Origin: Metabacillus sp. FJAT-52054
Lineage (GTDB): Bacteria; Bacillota; Bacilli; Bacillales; Bacillaceae
Direction of reading: 5' to 3'
DNA length: 64,000 bases
NCBI RefSeq assembly: GCF_037201815.1
Contig: NZ_CP147407.1
Span: 3,976,723-4,040,722 of the forward strand
Part shown: positions 8,408-16,882 of the stretch, piece after piece
Position numbering within the stretch: the stretch's first letter is position 1
Layout of the letters: every line of letters starts with the position of its first letter
The notes under the pieces: model-generated
What the model was told of the DNA's origin: nothing
The model's input: only the letters and a program-made list of their open reading frames with translations
Databases searched by the model: none
Made by a program: the position numbers and the translations under genes

Positions 8408-9803
8408 AGCTGACTTGATTATGGGAATTCGGATGATTTCGCTTGTGAAACCCTTTTGCGTAATAGACAGCAAGCAGGATTCCAAACCAGATTGGTCCGA
8501 CAATCAATGCAATTCTTGTATCGGCACTAAATGCCATCAGGACAATGACAAGTCCAAGGAACGCCAATGCCAGATAGTTTGCATATGGGAAAAGCGGCAT
8601 TTTGTACTTCAAATTTTTAATTTGCTCCGGATTTAAGCTCCTGCGGTAACGCATTTGCGAGAGCAGGATGATGGACCATGTCCAGATTGCTCCGAATGTT
8701 GAAATGCTCGTCACATAAACAAAGGCTTTTTCAGGAACAAAATAATTAAGCACAACACCAATCAGCAAAGCGGCTGCAGATGTTAGGATAGCTACCCCCG
8801 GCACTCCGTTTTTCGTTACTTTTCCATAGGATTTTGGTGCTTCATCCTGCTGGGCAAGGTTGAAAAGCATCCGGCCGGTACTGAAAATTCCGCTGTTGCA
8901 TGATGATAAGGCTGCCGTCAGAACAACAAAGTTGATAATTCCTGCGGCACCAGGTATTCCAAGCTTCTCAAAGGTAAGAACGAATGGACTTCCCTGCGTT
9001 CCGATTTGATCCCAAGGATAGATGGACATGATGACAAACAGGGCGCCGACGTAGAAAATCAAGATACGCCAGAATACGGTATCAATCGCTTTCGCGAGTG
9101 TTTTTTCAGGATTTTTTACCTCTCCTGCTGTTACCCCAATTAATTCAATTCCAAGGAAAGCGAACATAACCATGGATAGGGAAAGAAGCACTCCTTGAAT
9201 TCCGTTCGGGAAGAAGCCGCCATTGCTCCATAGGTTCGAGATTCCTGTTGCGATTCCCCCATTGCCGATTCCGAAGAAAATAATTCCCGCCCCGATAATG
9301 ATCATTCCGATAATGGTTACGATTTTAATGAGGGCGAACCAAAACTCCAATTCTCCGTATGCTTTAACTGCAAGAAAGTTCACGAGTGTCATAATGATGA
9401 GAGCAAGAAGTGCCCAAATCCATGGTGCGACCTGATCTGCAGGCACCCACATCGTCATATATTTCGCGACGGCTGTAATTTCAGCCATACAGGTTACAAC
9501 CCACAAAAACCAGTAATTCCAGCCTGTTAAAAAGCCAGGCAGAGGACCAAGATAATCTCTTGCATAGCGGCTGAAGGAGCCGGCTACCGGTTTTTGAATG
9601 GCCATTTCGCCGAGTGCTCTCATAATGAAGAACATAATCATTCCTGCAAATGCGTAAGCAAGCAGGATTCCGGGTCCAGCTAGGTCAATCGCCGCAGCCG
9701 AGCCAAGGAATAGGCCTACCCCGATGGCAGCACCCAGTGACATAAGCGTAATATGGCGCTGCTCAAGTCCGCGTTTCAGTTCATTGTTCTGCTGATTTTG
9801 CAT
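8406..9803 (-). CDS. Amino-acid permease (AapA/AlaP group, APC superfamily)
   Basis: 465-residue, 12-helix amino-acid:proton symporter of the AAT subgroup. The conserved start RGLEQRHITLMSLGAAIGVGLFLGSA and the loop ELIGVTAGEVKNPEKT are typical. The closest relatives I can think of are the B. subtilis alanine and D-serine/D-alanine/glycine permeases, but the substrate cannot be read from sequence. It is located in the cytoplasmic membrane. Start ATG 9803 has GGAAGGGAG upstream. It is divergent from the alpha-amylase gene, with a 390-base intergenic region containing a cre-like site. Confidence 0.85.
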   Translation of the reverse strand: MQNQQNNELKRGLEQRHITLMSLGAAIGVGLFLGSAAAIDLAGPGILLAYAFAGMIMFFIMRALGEMAIQKPVAGSFSRYARDYLGPLPGFLTGWNYWFLWVVTCMAEITAVAKYMTMWVPADQVAPWIWALLALIIMTLVNFLAVKAYGELEFWFALIKIVTIIGMIIIGAGIIFFGIGNGGIATGISNLWSNGGFFPNGIQGVLLSLSMVMFAFLGIELIGVTAGEVKNPEKTLAKAIDTVFWRILIFYVGALFVIMSIYPWDQIGTQGSPFVLTFEKLGIPGAAGIINFVVLTAALSSCNSGIFSTGRMLFNLAQQDEAPKSYGKVTKNGVPGVAILTSAAALLIGVVLNYFVPEKAFVYVTSISTFGAIWTWSIILLSQMRYRRSLNPEQIKNLKYKMPLFPYANYLALAFLGLVIVLMAFSADTRIALIVGPIWFGILLAVYYAKGFHKRNHPNSHNQVS

Positions 9804-9966
9804 AAAAATTTCTCCCTTCCTGAGACAGACATTTCCTGGACAATTACTCCTGTATATCCCTATACTGACAGAATATTTAAGTGAGAGATATCCAATCGGA
9901 ATAAAATCTCACAATCTGACGTAAATTGTGTCATTAGTAGGGTGTATATACAATAGCTGATAAAAC

Positions 9967-9980
9967 TGATACCGCTTACA
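9967..9980. promoter_or_regulatory. cre-like site (CcpA) in the permease/amylase divergent region
   Basis: TGATACCGCTTACA matches the consensus TGWAANCGNTNWCA at 13 of 14 positions. It lies about 160 bases before the permease start and 217 before the amylase start. The remainder of 9804-10196 is AT-rich and shows no other clear element. Binding is an inference. Confidence 0.5.
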
Positions 9981-10196
9981 ATAGAAATTAGCTAAAATAT
10001 TTCTTTTTTACTAATAGTCAGATATTATCTCACTATGAAATCCTACCATGATTTATTAGTGAATGCCAGTGTCAGTTTTTGGTCCTTTTGATCGAAATAG
10101 GACACCTATGCATGAAATACTTCCCAGTGAAAGGTTTACCGCCCCCCCCTTTATGGCTATTTATCTTTAGATGAGCTAAATACAGGAGGAATGGAT

Positions 10197-11660
10197 ATGC
10201 CGCAGAATCACACAATGATGCAATTTTTCGAATGGCATCTGAAAGCAGATGGGGAGCACTGGAAGAACCTAAGCAAAATGGCTCCCAAATTAAAAGAAAT
10301 GTGCATTGATTCAGTTTGGATTCCCCCTGTTACGAAAGGACAGTCAGCTGAAGATACCGGCTATGGAATATACGATCTGTATGATCTAGGAGAGTTTGAT
10401 CAAAAGGGAACCGTCCGCACGAAATATGGCACGAAGGATGAGCTTCTTGCTGCTATCGAGGCCTGCCACGACAATGGCATTCAGGTTTATGCCGATATTG
10501 TCATGAATCATAAAGCCGCAGCGGATGAAACGGAAACATTTAAAGTAGTGGAGGTCGATCCGGAAAACCGCGAAAACGTCATTTCCGAGCCTTTCGATAT
10601 TGAAGGATGGACGAAATTTACCTTCCCGGGACGCGGAGACAAATATTCTTCATTTAAATGGAATTTTGGGCATTTTAACGGAACCGACTACGACGCAAAA
10701 ACCGGAAAGTCAGGAATTTTCCGCATACTTGGCAAAAACAAAGACTGGAATGAAAATGTGGACGACGAATTTGGAAACTATGATTACCTCATGTTTGCCA
10801 ACATTGATTACGACCACCCGGATGTTCAGCAGGAGATGATCGACTGGGGCAAGTGGCTTGCCGATACGCTGAACTGTGATGGATATAGATTGGATGCAAT
10901 CAAGCATATCAACCATGAATTTATCAAAAACTTTGCGAAGGAAGCTTCCAGCCATCGCGGAGATAACTTCTACATGGTTGGAGAGTTCTGGAACTCGGAG
11001 CTTGCCGCCTGCCAGGAATTTTTGGATCAGATTGATTATCAGATGGACCTTTTCGACGTTTCCCTCCATTACAAGCTTCATGAAGCATCATTGGCGGGCC
11101 GCGATTTTGACCTTACCACGATTTTTGACGATACACTTGTCCAGTCCCATCCGATGAATGCTGTGACTTTTGTCGATAACCATGATTCACAGCCGAACGA
11201 AGCCCTTGAATCATGGGTTGGCGATTGGTTTAAACAGAGCGCCTATGCATTAATTCTGCTTAGAAAAGACGGGTATCCTTGTGTATTCTATGGAGATTAC
11301 TTCGGCATTGGCGGAGACGAACCGGTTGATGGCAAGCAAATCGCCATTGATCCATTGCTTAAAGCGCGCTGCAACAAAGCTTACGGTGAGCAGGATGACT
11401 ATTTTGATCATCCGAATACTATTGGCTGGGTCCGCAGGGGCGTGGATGAAATGGAAGGCTCCGGCTTGGCTGTTGTGATCTCCAATGGAGATGAAGGAGA
11501 GAAAAGAATGTTCGTCGGCGAACACCGGGCCGGTGAGGTTTGGGTGGATTTAACCAATACAAGAGAAGACACGGTCGAAATTGAAGAAGACGGTTTCGCG
11601 GTATTTCCTGTAAACGGGGAAAGTGTTTCCGTTTGGGCTTTGCCGGATGAAGATAAGTAA
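10197..11660 (+). CDS. Cytoplasmic alpha-amylase, GH13 family
   Basis: 487-residue alpha-amylase with no signal peptide, so an intracellular enzyme cleaving alpha-1,4 bonds of maltodextrin or glycogen. The four GH13 signatures are visible: region I YADIVMNH, region II GYRLDAIKH (nucleophile Asp), region III MVGEFW (acid Glu) and region IV FVDNHDSQ. It begins HTMMQFFEWHL, as in the liquefying AmyS/BLA type. ATG 10197 is preferred over ATG 10191 because AGGAGG at 10184-10189 is then 7 bases away. It faces a GH13 neopullulanase-type gene across a double terminator, and together they can degrade imported dextrins. Confidence 0.92.
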   Translation: MPQNHTMMQFFEWHLKADGEHWKNLSKMAPKLKEMCIDSVWIPPVTKGQSAEDTGYGIYDLYDLGEFDQKGTVRTKYGTKDELLAAIEACHDNGIQVYADIVMNHKAAADETETFKVVEVDPENRENVISEPFDIEGWTKFTFPGRGDKYSSFKWNFGHFNGTDYDAKTGKSGIFRILGKNKDWNENVDDEFGNYDYLMFANIDYDHPDVQQEMIDWGKWLADTLNCDGYRLDAIKHINHEFIKNFAKEASSHRGDNFYMVGEFWNSELAACQEFLDQIDYQMDLFDVSLHYKLHEASLAGRDFDLTTIFDDTLVQSHPMNAVTFVDNHDSQPNEALESWVGDWFKQSAYALILLRKDGYPCVFYGDYFGIGGDEPVDGKQIAIDPLLKARCNKAYGEQDDYFDHPNTIGWVRRGVDEMEGSGLAVVISNGDEGEKRMFVGEHRAGEVWVDLTNTREDTVEIEEDGFAVFPVNGESVSVWALPDEDK

Positions 11661-11711
11661 TAAAATGGAATGGGCGGTCTAAAAAGTCCTGCTGAAAAGA
11701 AATACTTTATG

Positions 11712-11750
11712 AACCCCCCGGAATGCAGTCAGCATTCCGGGGGTTATTTT
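11712..11750 (+). terminator. Terminator of the amylase gene
   Basis: Long stem CCCCCGGAATGC/GCATTCCGGGGG with loop AGTCA, followed by TTATTTT. The stem reads on both strands and may serve the convergent gene too. Confidence 0.85.
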
Positions 11751-11762
11751 AATTATGGCTGG

Positions 11763-11791
11763 GCTGATTTCCGCTGCAATCAGCTTTTTTT
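11763..11791 (+). terminator. Second hairpin with T-run between convergent GH13 genes
   Basis: Stem GCTGATT/AATCAGC with an 8-base loop followed by seven T. It ends at the stop of the leftward neopullulanase gene. Confidence 0.65.
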
Positions 11792-13513
11792 CTATTCAGC
11801 TCTAATCCATTTAAATGACATAGGCTCCATTGTCAGAGCATGACCGAAGGCGATTTTTTCACCAGTCATCAGCTCTGTACCTGAAAGAGGGCATGTTAAT
11901 TTTACTGCCGAATCTCCATTATTAAAAACGGCTGCAACACGTTCATTCTCCCACTTCCGGATCAGCATGAAGACATTTTCTTTTGCATAAAGCGTTCTAT
12001 AGCTTCCCTGAGTTAGAGCTTTGCTTGATTTACGGATGGAAATCAGCTTTTTAAAAAATTCGAGCAGCTCGTTATTGCGTTCTTTTTCATCCCAAACCAT
12101 GCAATTCCTTGATTGCGGTTCCTCACCGCCGCTTAAGCCGATTTCGTCTCCGTAATAAATATAAGGAACACCAATGTACGCGAATTGAAAAGCAGCCGCA
12201 AGTCTTACCGCTTCTTCCCTCTCCCCGCACTCCGTCAGGAAACGCTTTGTATCGTGACTGCCGACCAGGTTCCACATTTGTCTCGTTACAGGCTCCATAT
12301 AAATCGTGCGGTTAAAGGTTAAAATGTCGTCAAATTGTTCAGCCGTCATTTCCTGTTTGGCAAAAAAGTCCGCTACTGCGCCTTTAAAAGGATAATTCAT
12401 AATGCTGTCCATTTGATCTCCCTTTAAAAAGGCACTGGATTCGTGCATGATTTCTCCAATGATAACCGCATCGGGATTGGCAGCTTTGACCGTTTTCCTA
12501 AATGCCCGCCAAAATTCATGATCGACCTCATCGCTGACATCCAGTCTCCACCCGTCAATACCTGCTTCCTTTATCCAGAATTCAGCTACCTTCAGCAAGT
12601 ATTCCCGCACTTCCGGATTTGACGTATTCAGCTTGGGCATTTCCATAATGTTGTCTGCGAATGTATAATAATTAACCTTTTCTTCGCTTACAGGATAGCT
12701 GTCTGCAAAATACCAATCTTTATATTTTGATTGCTCCTGATTTTTCAGCAGGTCCTGAAAAGCAAAAAAGTCATTTCCCGTATGATTGAAAACCGCATCA
12801 AAAATAACTTTGATTCCTTTTTCATGACACTTCCTGATCAGTTCCTTCGCTGTATCCAGCGTGCCGAACTGCGGATCAATTGAAAAATAGTCGGCTGTGT
12901 TGTATTTATGATTGGAGGATGACGGGAAAACAGGTGTCATATAAATCACATTCACCCCTAGTTCTTCAATATAGCCGAGTTTATCCATGATTCCTTGCAG
13001 ATCTCCGCCGAACATGGAGGAAGCGTTGATTTCCGTTCCCCATTCTTTAGTTCCAGGCGGATTAATAGCTGCATTTCCATTGCAGAAACGATCGGGGAAA
13101 ATCTGATAGACAATCGCTTCCTTGTGCCACTCTGCCGCCTCATACACATCTGCTTCTGCTATGTACGCATACTGAAAGGCTGTGGCCTCGTTTTGTATCA
13201 AATCGCCCTCTCTAAATCCCCTTTCATCATAAAAGACTGAATCGCCACTCTGATCAATCAGCTCAAAATAATAACGATAGCGGTTACGTTTCAATGAAAG
13301 GCTTGTTTCATAAAAAGAAAACAGGTCCGTTTCCTCGCTCCTTTCCATCTCTTTTACGAGAAACGAAGAAGTCCAATCATACCGGTCTTTGTAATAAATT
13401 TTGCATGTTTTCAAGTCTTGATTTGCTGCTCTAAGCCTTACAGTTAAGGTCTCATTATTTCTTGGATAGGCATATGGCACATCCGGTATATGATAGATTG
13501 CATGTTTGTTCAA
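11792..13513 (-). CDS. Neopullulanase/cyclomaltodextrinase-type GH13 glycosidase
   Basis: 573-residue intracellular GH13_20-like enzyme. An N-terminal beta domain (about 1-120) precedes the catalytic barrel. Signatures are HKYNTADYFSIDPQFG, VIFDAVFNHTG, GWRLDVSDEV (nucleophile), IIGEIMHE (acid) and LVGSHDTKRF, then RNCMVWD, a mark of cyclomaltodextrinase/maltogenic amylase relatives. These enzymes cleave cyclodextrins, pullulan and short maltodextrins. The start is TTG 13513 after GGAGAGAG. It is divergent from an AraC-family regulator 96 bases away that may control it. Confidence 0.88.
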   Translation of the reverse strand: MNKHAIYHIPDVPYAYPRNNETLTVRLRAANQDLKTCKIYYKDRYDWTSSFLVKEMERSEETDLFSFYETSLSLKRNRYRYYFELIDQSGDSVFYDERGFREGDLIQNEATAFQYAYIAEADVYEAAEWHKEAIVYQIFPDRFCNGNAAINPPGTKEWGTEINASSMFGGDLQGIMDKLGYIEELGVNVIYMTPVFPSSSNHKYNTADYFSIDPQFGTLDTAKELIRKCHEKGIKVIFDAVFNHTGNDFFAFQDLLKNQEQSKYKDWYFADSYPVSEEKVNYYTFADNIMEMPKLNTSNPEVREYLLKVAEFWIKEAGIDGWRLDVSDEVDHEFWRAFRKTVKAANPDAVIIGEIMHESSAFLKGDQMDSIMNYPFKGAVADFFAKQEMTAEQFDDILTFNRTIYMEPVTRQMWNLVGSHDTKRFLTECGEREEAVRLAAAFQFAYIGVPYIYYGDEIGLSGGEEPQSRNCMVWDEKERNNELLEFFKKLISIRKSSKALTQGSYRTLYAKENVFMLIRKWENERVAAVFNNGDSAVKLTCPLSGTELMTGEKIAFGHALTMEPMSFKWIRAE

Positions 13514-13540
13514 TGAACTCTCTCCTTATTAAACATTTTT

Positions 13541-13570
13541 TTCTTGCACTTCCATAGAATGGACTATAAT
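13541..13570 (+). promoter_or_regulatory. Sigma-A type promoter of the AraC-family gene
   Basis: TATAAT at 13565-13570, with TTCTTG (18-base spacing) or TTGCAC (15) as -35. The start would be near 13577, which rules out coding starts further upstream. Confidence 0.5.
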
Positions 13571-13609
13571 AGGAGTAGATCGATCATGATTTCCGAGGTG
13601 TATGTGCTA

Positions 13610-14290
13610 ATGCATGAAACGTATCAATCCGATTCCTACCTGTTTACCTTTGACGCCGCGTACCTCATTGAATCAAGGGACAAGCCGAAGATGCTGGAGA
13701 TTATCACAGCCAAGCACAAAGAAGAAAACGAACAATTTTATCCGGCCTCTGCAAAGAAAATCGACCTCTATATCTGGAATGCCGTCTACACAAGGGAAAT
13801 CATGAAGCTTGGCGTCACAAAGCACTACCTTCACAGCCTGTACAACCGGTTTTACACTTCCATTCCAAGGCAGCCAAGTCTCTTAGCCCTTCAATCGCTT
13901 GAAGCAGAAATGACCTCCGCGTACTTTGACCTGGTGATCTACGACATGGAAGTGACAGAAAGCTTTGTAACCAACAAAATTCTGCCTTACCTGCACATGA
14001 ACATTGAAAACCATCTTTCCATAAAAAAACTCTCTGAAGAACTTGAGATTTCAGCGGGCTATGCCTCCTCCTGCTTTAAAAAGGAGATGGGCGTCAGCAT
14101 TATGAAATATGCGAAAAAGATCAAAATTGAACGGGCAAAGATCCTTCTTTCCACTACGAACAAAAGCATTTTCGAAATCAGCATGATCCTCTGCTTCCAT
14201 GATCAGGGACATTTCAGCAAAACATTTAAATCATTAACCGGCATGTCTCCAACTCAATACCGGAGAAAGCTGCCAGCGTCGCAATCATAA
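13610..14290 (+). CDS. AraC-family transcription regulator
   Basis: 226-residue regulator with a C-terminal double helix-turn-helix (about residues 125-220: HLSIKKLSEELEISAGYASS, then SIFEISMILCFHDQGHFSKT and FKSLTGMSPTQYRR). The N-terminal 120 residues do not show a cupin pattern. A longer frame begins at 13544, but a TATAAT box lies inside that stretch, so ATG 13610 with CGAGGTG upstream is chosen. It is divergent from the neopullulanase gene and is a candidate activator of maltodextrin use, an inference from position only. Confidence 0.75.
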   Translation: MHETYQSDSYLFTFDAAYLIESRDKPKMLEIITAKHKEENEQFYPASAKKIDLYIWNAVYTREIMKLGVTKHYLHSLYNRFYTSIPRQPSLLALQSLEAEMTSAYFDLVIYDMEVTESFVTNKILPYLHMNIENHLSIKKLSEELEISAGYASSCFKKEMGVSIMKYAKKIKIERAKILLSTTNKSIFEISMILCFHDQGHFSKTFKSLTGMSPTQYRRKLPASQS

Positions 14291-14368
14291 TTTTTATTAT
14301 AAGAAAAATGGATAACCTGATTTGTACATTTATATGATTCTATGTATATAAAAACTGTTAATTTAGTT

Positions 14369-14395
14369 AAGGCCCTAAAACCGGGGCCTTTTTTT
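14369..14395 (+). terminator. Terminator of the AraC-family gene
   Basis: Stem AAGGCCC/GGGGCCTT with an AT-rich loop followed by a T-run. Confidence 0.8.
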
Positions 14396-14472
14396 AATAG
14401 AATCAGATTGTTTTCATAAGACTCCAAGGCTTGTTATGATGAACGCAGACTAACATGAGGAGTTGAAAAGAA

Positions 14473-15408
14473 TTGACTGAAAGAATAGCGCTAGGAAAAT
14501 CTGACTTACTTGTTCATCCAATAGGACTCGGCACCAATGCAGTAGGCGGGCATAACCTGTATCCAAACTTGAATGAGGAAACAGGAAAGGAATTGGTACG
14601 CACTGCACTTGATTCCGGAATGAATTTCCTCGACACCGCTTTTATCTACGGACCGGAGCGCTCAGAGGAACTGATCGGCGAAGTATTAAAGGAACGCGGA
14701 AGCCGTGATGATATCGTAATTGCAACAAAAGGCGCACATAAATTTGTCAATGGCGAAGTAAAACTCGACAACTCCCCCGCTTTTTTGAGAGAGGCCGTTG
14801 AAGGCAGTCTAAAAAGGCTGCAGACGGATTATATCGACCTTTACTATATTCACTTTCCTGATGAACAAACGCCGAAGGATGAGGCGGTTGGGGAATTAAA
14901 GCGGCTGAGAGATGAAGGGAAAATCAAAGCAATCGGTGTTTCCAATTTTTCAATTGATCAGCTGAAGGAAGCCAACAAAGACGGCTATGTAGATGTCCTT
15001 CAGTCCGAATACAATCTATTTCAGCGAGAGGCAGAAAAGGATCTCCTTCCCTACACAGCTGAAAATCAAATTTCATTCATCCCTTACTTCCCGCTCGCAT
15101 CCGGATTGCTCGCAGGGAAATACTCGAAGGATTCGAAGTTCGACGACATCCGAGCGGAAAATCCTTTATTCAAGGGAGAAGCATTCGAGCGGAATTTGGA
15201 AAAGGTGGAAAAACTTCGTGAAATCTCAGAATCCAATCACGCAGACGTGGCTCATGTCGTGCTTGCGTGGTATTTAACCCGTGACTCGATTGACGCTCTC
15301 ATACCAGGAGCAAAAAGACCGGATCAGGTACTGGACAACCTTAAAACACTGGATGTACAGCTGACGAGAGAAGAAATTGAGCGGATTGACTCGATTTTTC
15401 GAGGATAG
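14473..15408 (+). CDS. iolS: Aldo-keto reductase IolS
   Basis: 311-residue NADPH-dependent aldo-keto reductase (AKR11 group) that strongly resembles B. subtilis IolS along its whole length. Examples are LGKSDLLVHPIGLGTNAVGG, NLYPNLNEETGKELVR and YYIHFPDEQTPKDEAV. The catalytic Asp and Tyr are in LDTAFIYG, Lys is in IATKGAH and His in IHF. In B. subtilis iolS is associated with the inositol locus, but no iol genes are in this window. The start is TTG 14473 after GAGGAG. It has its own terminator. Confidence 0.85.
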   Translation: MTERIALGKSDLLVHPIGLGTNAVGGHNLYPNLNEETGKELVRTALDSGMNFLDTAFIYGPERSEELIGEVLKERGSRDDIVIATKGAHKFVNGEVKLDNSPAFLREAVEGSLKRLQTDYIDLYYIHFPDEQTPKDEAVGELKRLRDEGKIKAIGVSNFSIDQLKEANKDGYVDVLQSEYNLFQREAEKDLLPYTAENQISFIPYFPLASGLLAGKYSKDSKFDDIRAENPLFKGEAFERNLEKVEKLREISESNHADVAHVVLAWYLTRDSIDALIPGAKRPDQVLDNLKTLDVQLTREEIERIDSIFRG

Positions 15409-15420
15409 ATATATGTTGTT

Positions 15421-15454
15421 GAACCCCGGCTTTGTTGGGTAGCCGGGGTTCTTT
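15421..15454 (+). terminator. Terminator of iolS
   Basis: Perfect stem GAACCCCGGC/GCCGGGGTTC with an 11-base loop, followed by TTTG. Confidence 0.8.
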
Positions 15455-15520
15455 GTATTGAAGGGAGCGGACTTCTTGGTCTGGTTGTACGGGTGGCGCA
15501 ACGGCGGTGCGGATTTTGTC

Positions 15521-15640
15521 GAAAAGTCGATATATCGATTTTTCGGTCGATATATTGAGATTTCGGTCGATATATTAGAATTTCGGTCGATATATTTTTA
15601 TTTCGGCCGATATATTAGAATTTCGGTCGATATAGTTAAT
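15521..15640. repeat. Six exact-period 20-bp tandem repeats
   Basis: Units start at 15521, 15541, 15561, 15581, 15601 and 15621. Consensus is TTTCGGTCGATATATTAGAA; the first and last units are diverged. The period of 20 does not keep a reading frame, so the overlapping open frame on the plus strand is not a gene. The array fills the gap between the iolS terminator and the convergent yocS-like gene (15455-15738); the rest of that gap holds nothing clear. Confidence 0.9.
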
Positions 15641-15738
15641 CAGGGGCAGTTTAGTGACCTCCATCGCTATGGGTTCGATAATCGATCTGCAAATTTCAAT
15701 AATTTATCCTGCCCAGCTTATCGAAATTACCCCTAATT

Positions 15739-16725
15739 TCACCTAGCTTCTCTCGCATTCACCATTTTCCCCTCCAAACTGGGCTTCCCGTCATTACTCC
15801 CCCCAGATTTTCCCGCCCAATAGCTTGCCAGCAGCGGACCTGAGACGTTGTGCCAGAAGCTAAAAATCGCACTCGGCACGGCAGCTACCGGACTAAAATG
15901 GCTGATGGCGAGTGAGGCCCCGAGCCCTGAGTTTTGCATGCCGACCTCGAATGTAATGGCTTTTTGAGCTTCGTAGCTGAGTCCCAGCAGCCGCGCTGCC
16001 AGAAAACCGAGGCCAAATCCTGCGAGGTTGTGCAGGACCACTACAAGGAGCACGATCCAGCCGGATTCTACTATTAAATCCCGGCTTCCTGCAATGACCG
16101 TAGATAAAATTGCGGTGATGGCCACAACGGAAACGAGCGGCATCGCTTTAGTTGCGCCTTCAGCCTGCTTTTTAAAGAAGAACTGGACGAACACACCCAG
16201 GATAACCGGTATCAGGATGACGAGCATGACATCAGCGAACATTTTGCCTGCATCGACCTTAATCCAGGAACTGGCAAGGAGATAGATAATAGCCGGTGTC
16301 AAAAGAGGGGCAAGCAAGGTTGAAACGGCGGCTACCGCCACCGCTAGGGCCGTGTCTCCCTTTGCTAAAAAGGTCATCACGTTGGATGCGCTCCCGCTCG
16401 GACAGCATCCTACCAAAATGACTCCTACCGCAAGCTCAGGCGGCAGTTCAAAAAGTAAAACAAGCACGTATGCGAGTCCCGGCATAATGACGTAGTGTGC
16501 AGCGATCCCTGCTAATACACTTTTCGGCTTTCTCCCAACTTCCTTGAAATCATTCATCGATAATGTCATTCCCATTCCAAACATAACAACTCCCAGCAAA
16601 ATCGATACGTAAGGCTTGATCCATAAAAATCCCTGCGGAGCGGTAAAGCTAATCACGCCGAATAAGAGAATCCAAATAATGAATGTCTTCCCTGCAATGT
16701 CACTAATTTTGTTTAATCCATTCAT
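15739..16725 (-). CDS. yocS: YocS-like bile acid:sodium symporter family transporter
   Basis: 328-residue membrane protein of the BASS family with about nine or ten helices. The conserved loops GCCPSGSASNVMTFLAKGD and EVGMQNSGLGASLA are the sodium- and substrate-binding crossover motifs of this family. B. subtilis YocS is the likely orthologue. Relatives include PanS, which moves pantoate or ketopantoate, so an organic-acid substrate is plausible. Start ATG 16725 has GGGAGAGGATC upstream. It is a single gene, convergent with iolS. Confidence 0.82.
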   Translation of the reverse strand: MNGLNKISDIAGKTFIIWILLFGVISFTAPQGFLWIKPYVSILLGVVMFGMGMTLSMNDFKEVGRKPKSVLAGIAAHYVIMPGLAYVLVLLFELPPELAVGVILVGCCPSGSASNVMTFLAKGDTALAVAVAAVSTLLAPLLTPAIIYLLASSWIKVDAGKMFADVMLVILIPVILGVFVQFFFKKQAEGATKAMPLVSVVAITAILSTVIAGSRDLIVESGWIVLLVVVLHNLAGFGLGFLAARLLGLSYEAQKAITFEVGMQNSGLGASLAISHFSPVAAVPSAIFSFWHNVSGPLLASYWAGKSGGSNDGKPSLEGKMVNAREAR

Positions 16726-16882
16726 TTGATCCTCTCCCTTGTCAGATAATGTTCCGATTATAACGCTGCCGCATTAAACTTTCAATAGATTCTGACAATT
16801 AAGAGTATTCCGTCCCGTTATAGGAATCTGCCCATGAATGGTGGTAAAATAGGTATATGAATGATAGAGGGGGCTTCCAGCT

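Noticed and set aside
15521..15640. 20-bp and 21-bp arrays considered as CRISPR arrays
   Set aside because: Units are contiguous without unique spacers, and no cas genes are present.
15458..15736. 92-codon plus-strand frame over the 20-bp array
   Set aside because: It runs through non-coding repeats in shifting phase, has no family resemblance, and the codons are repeat-derived.
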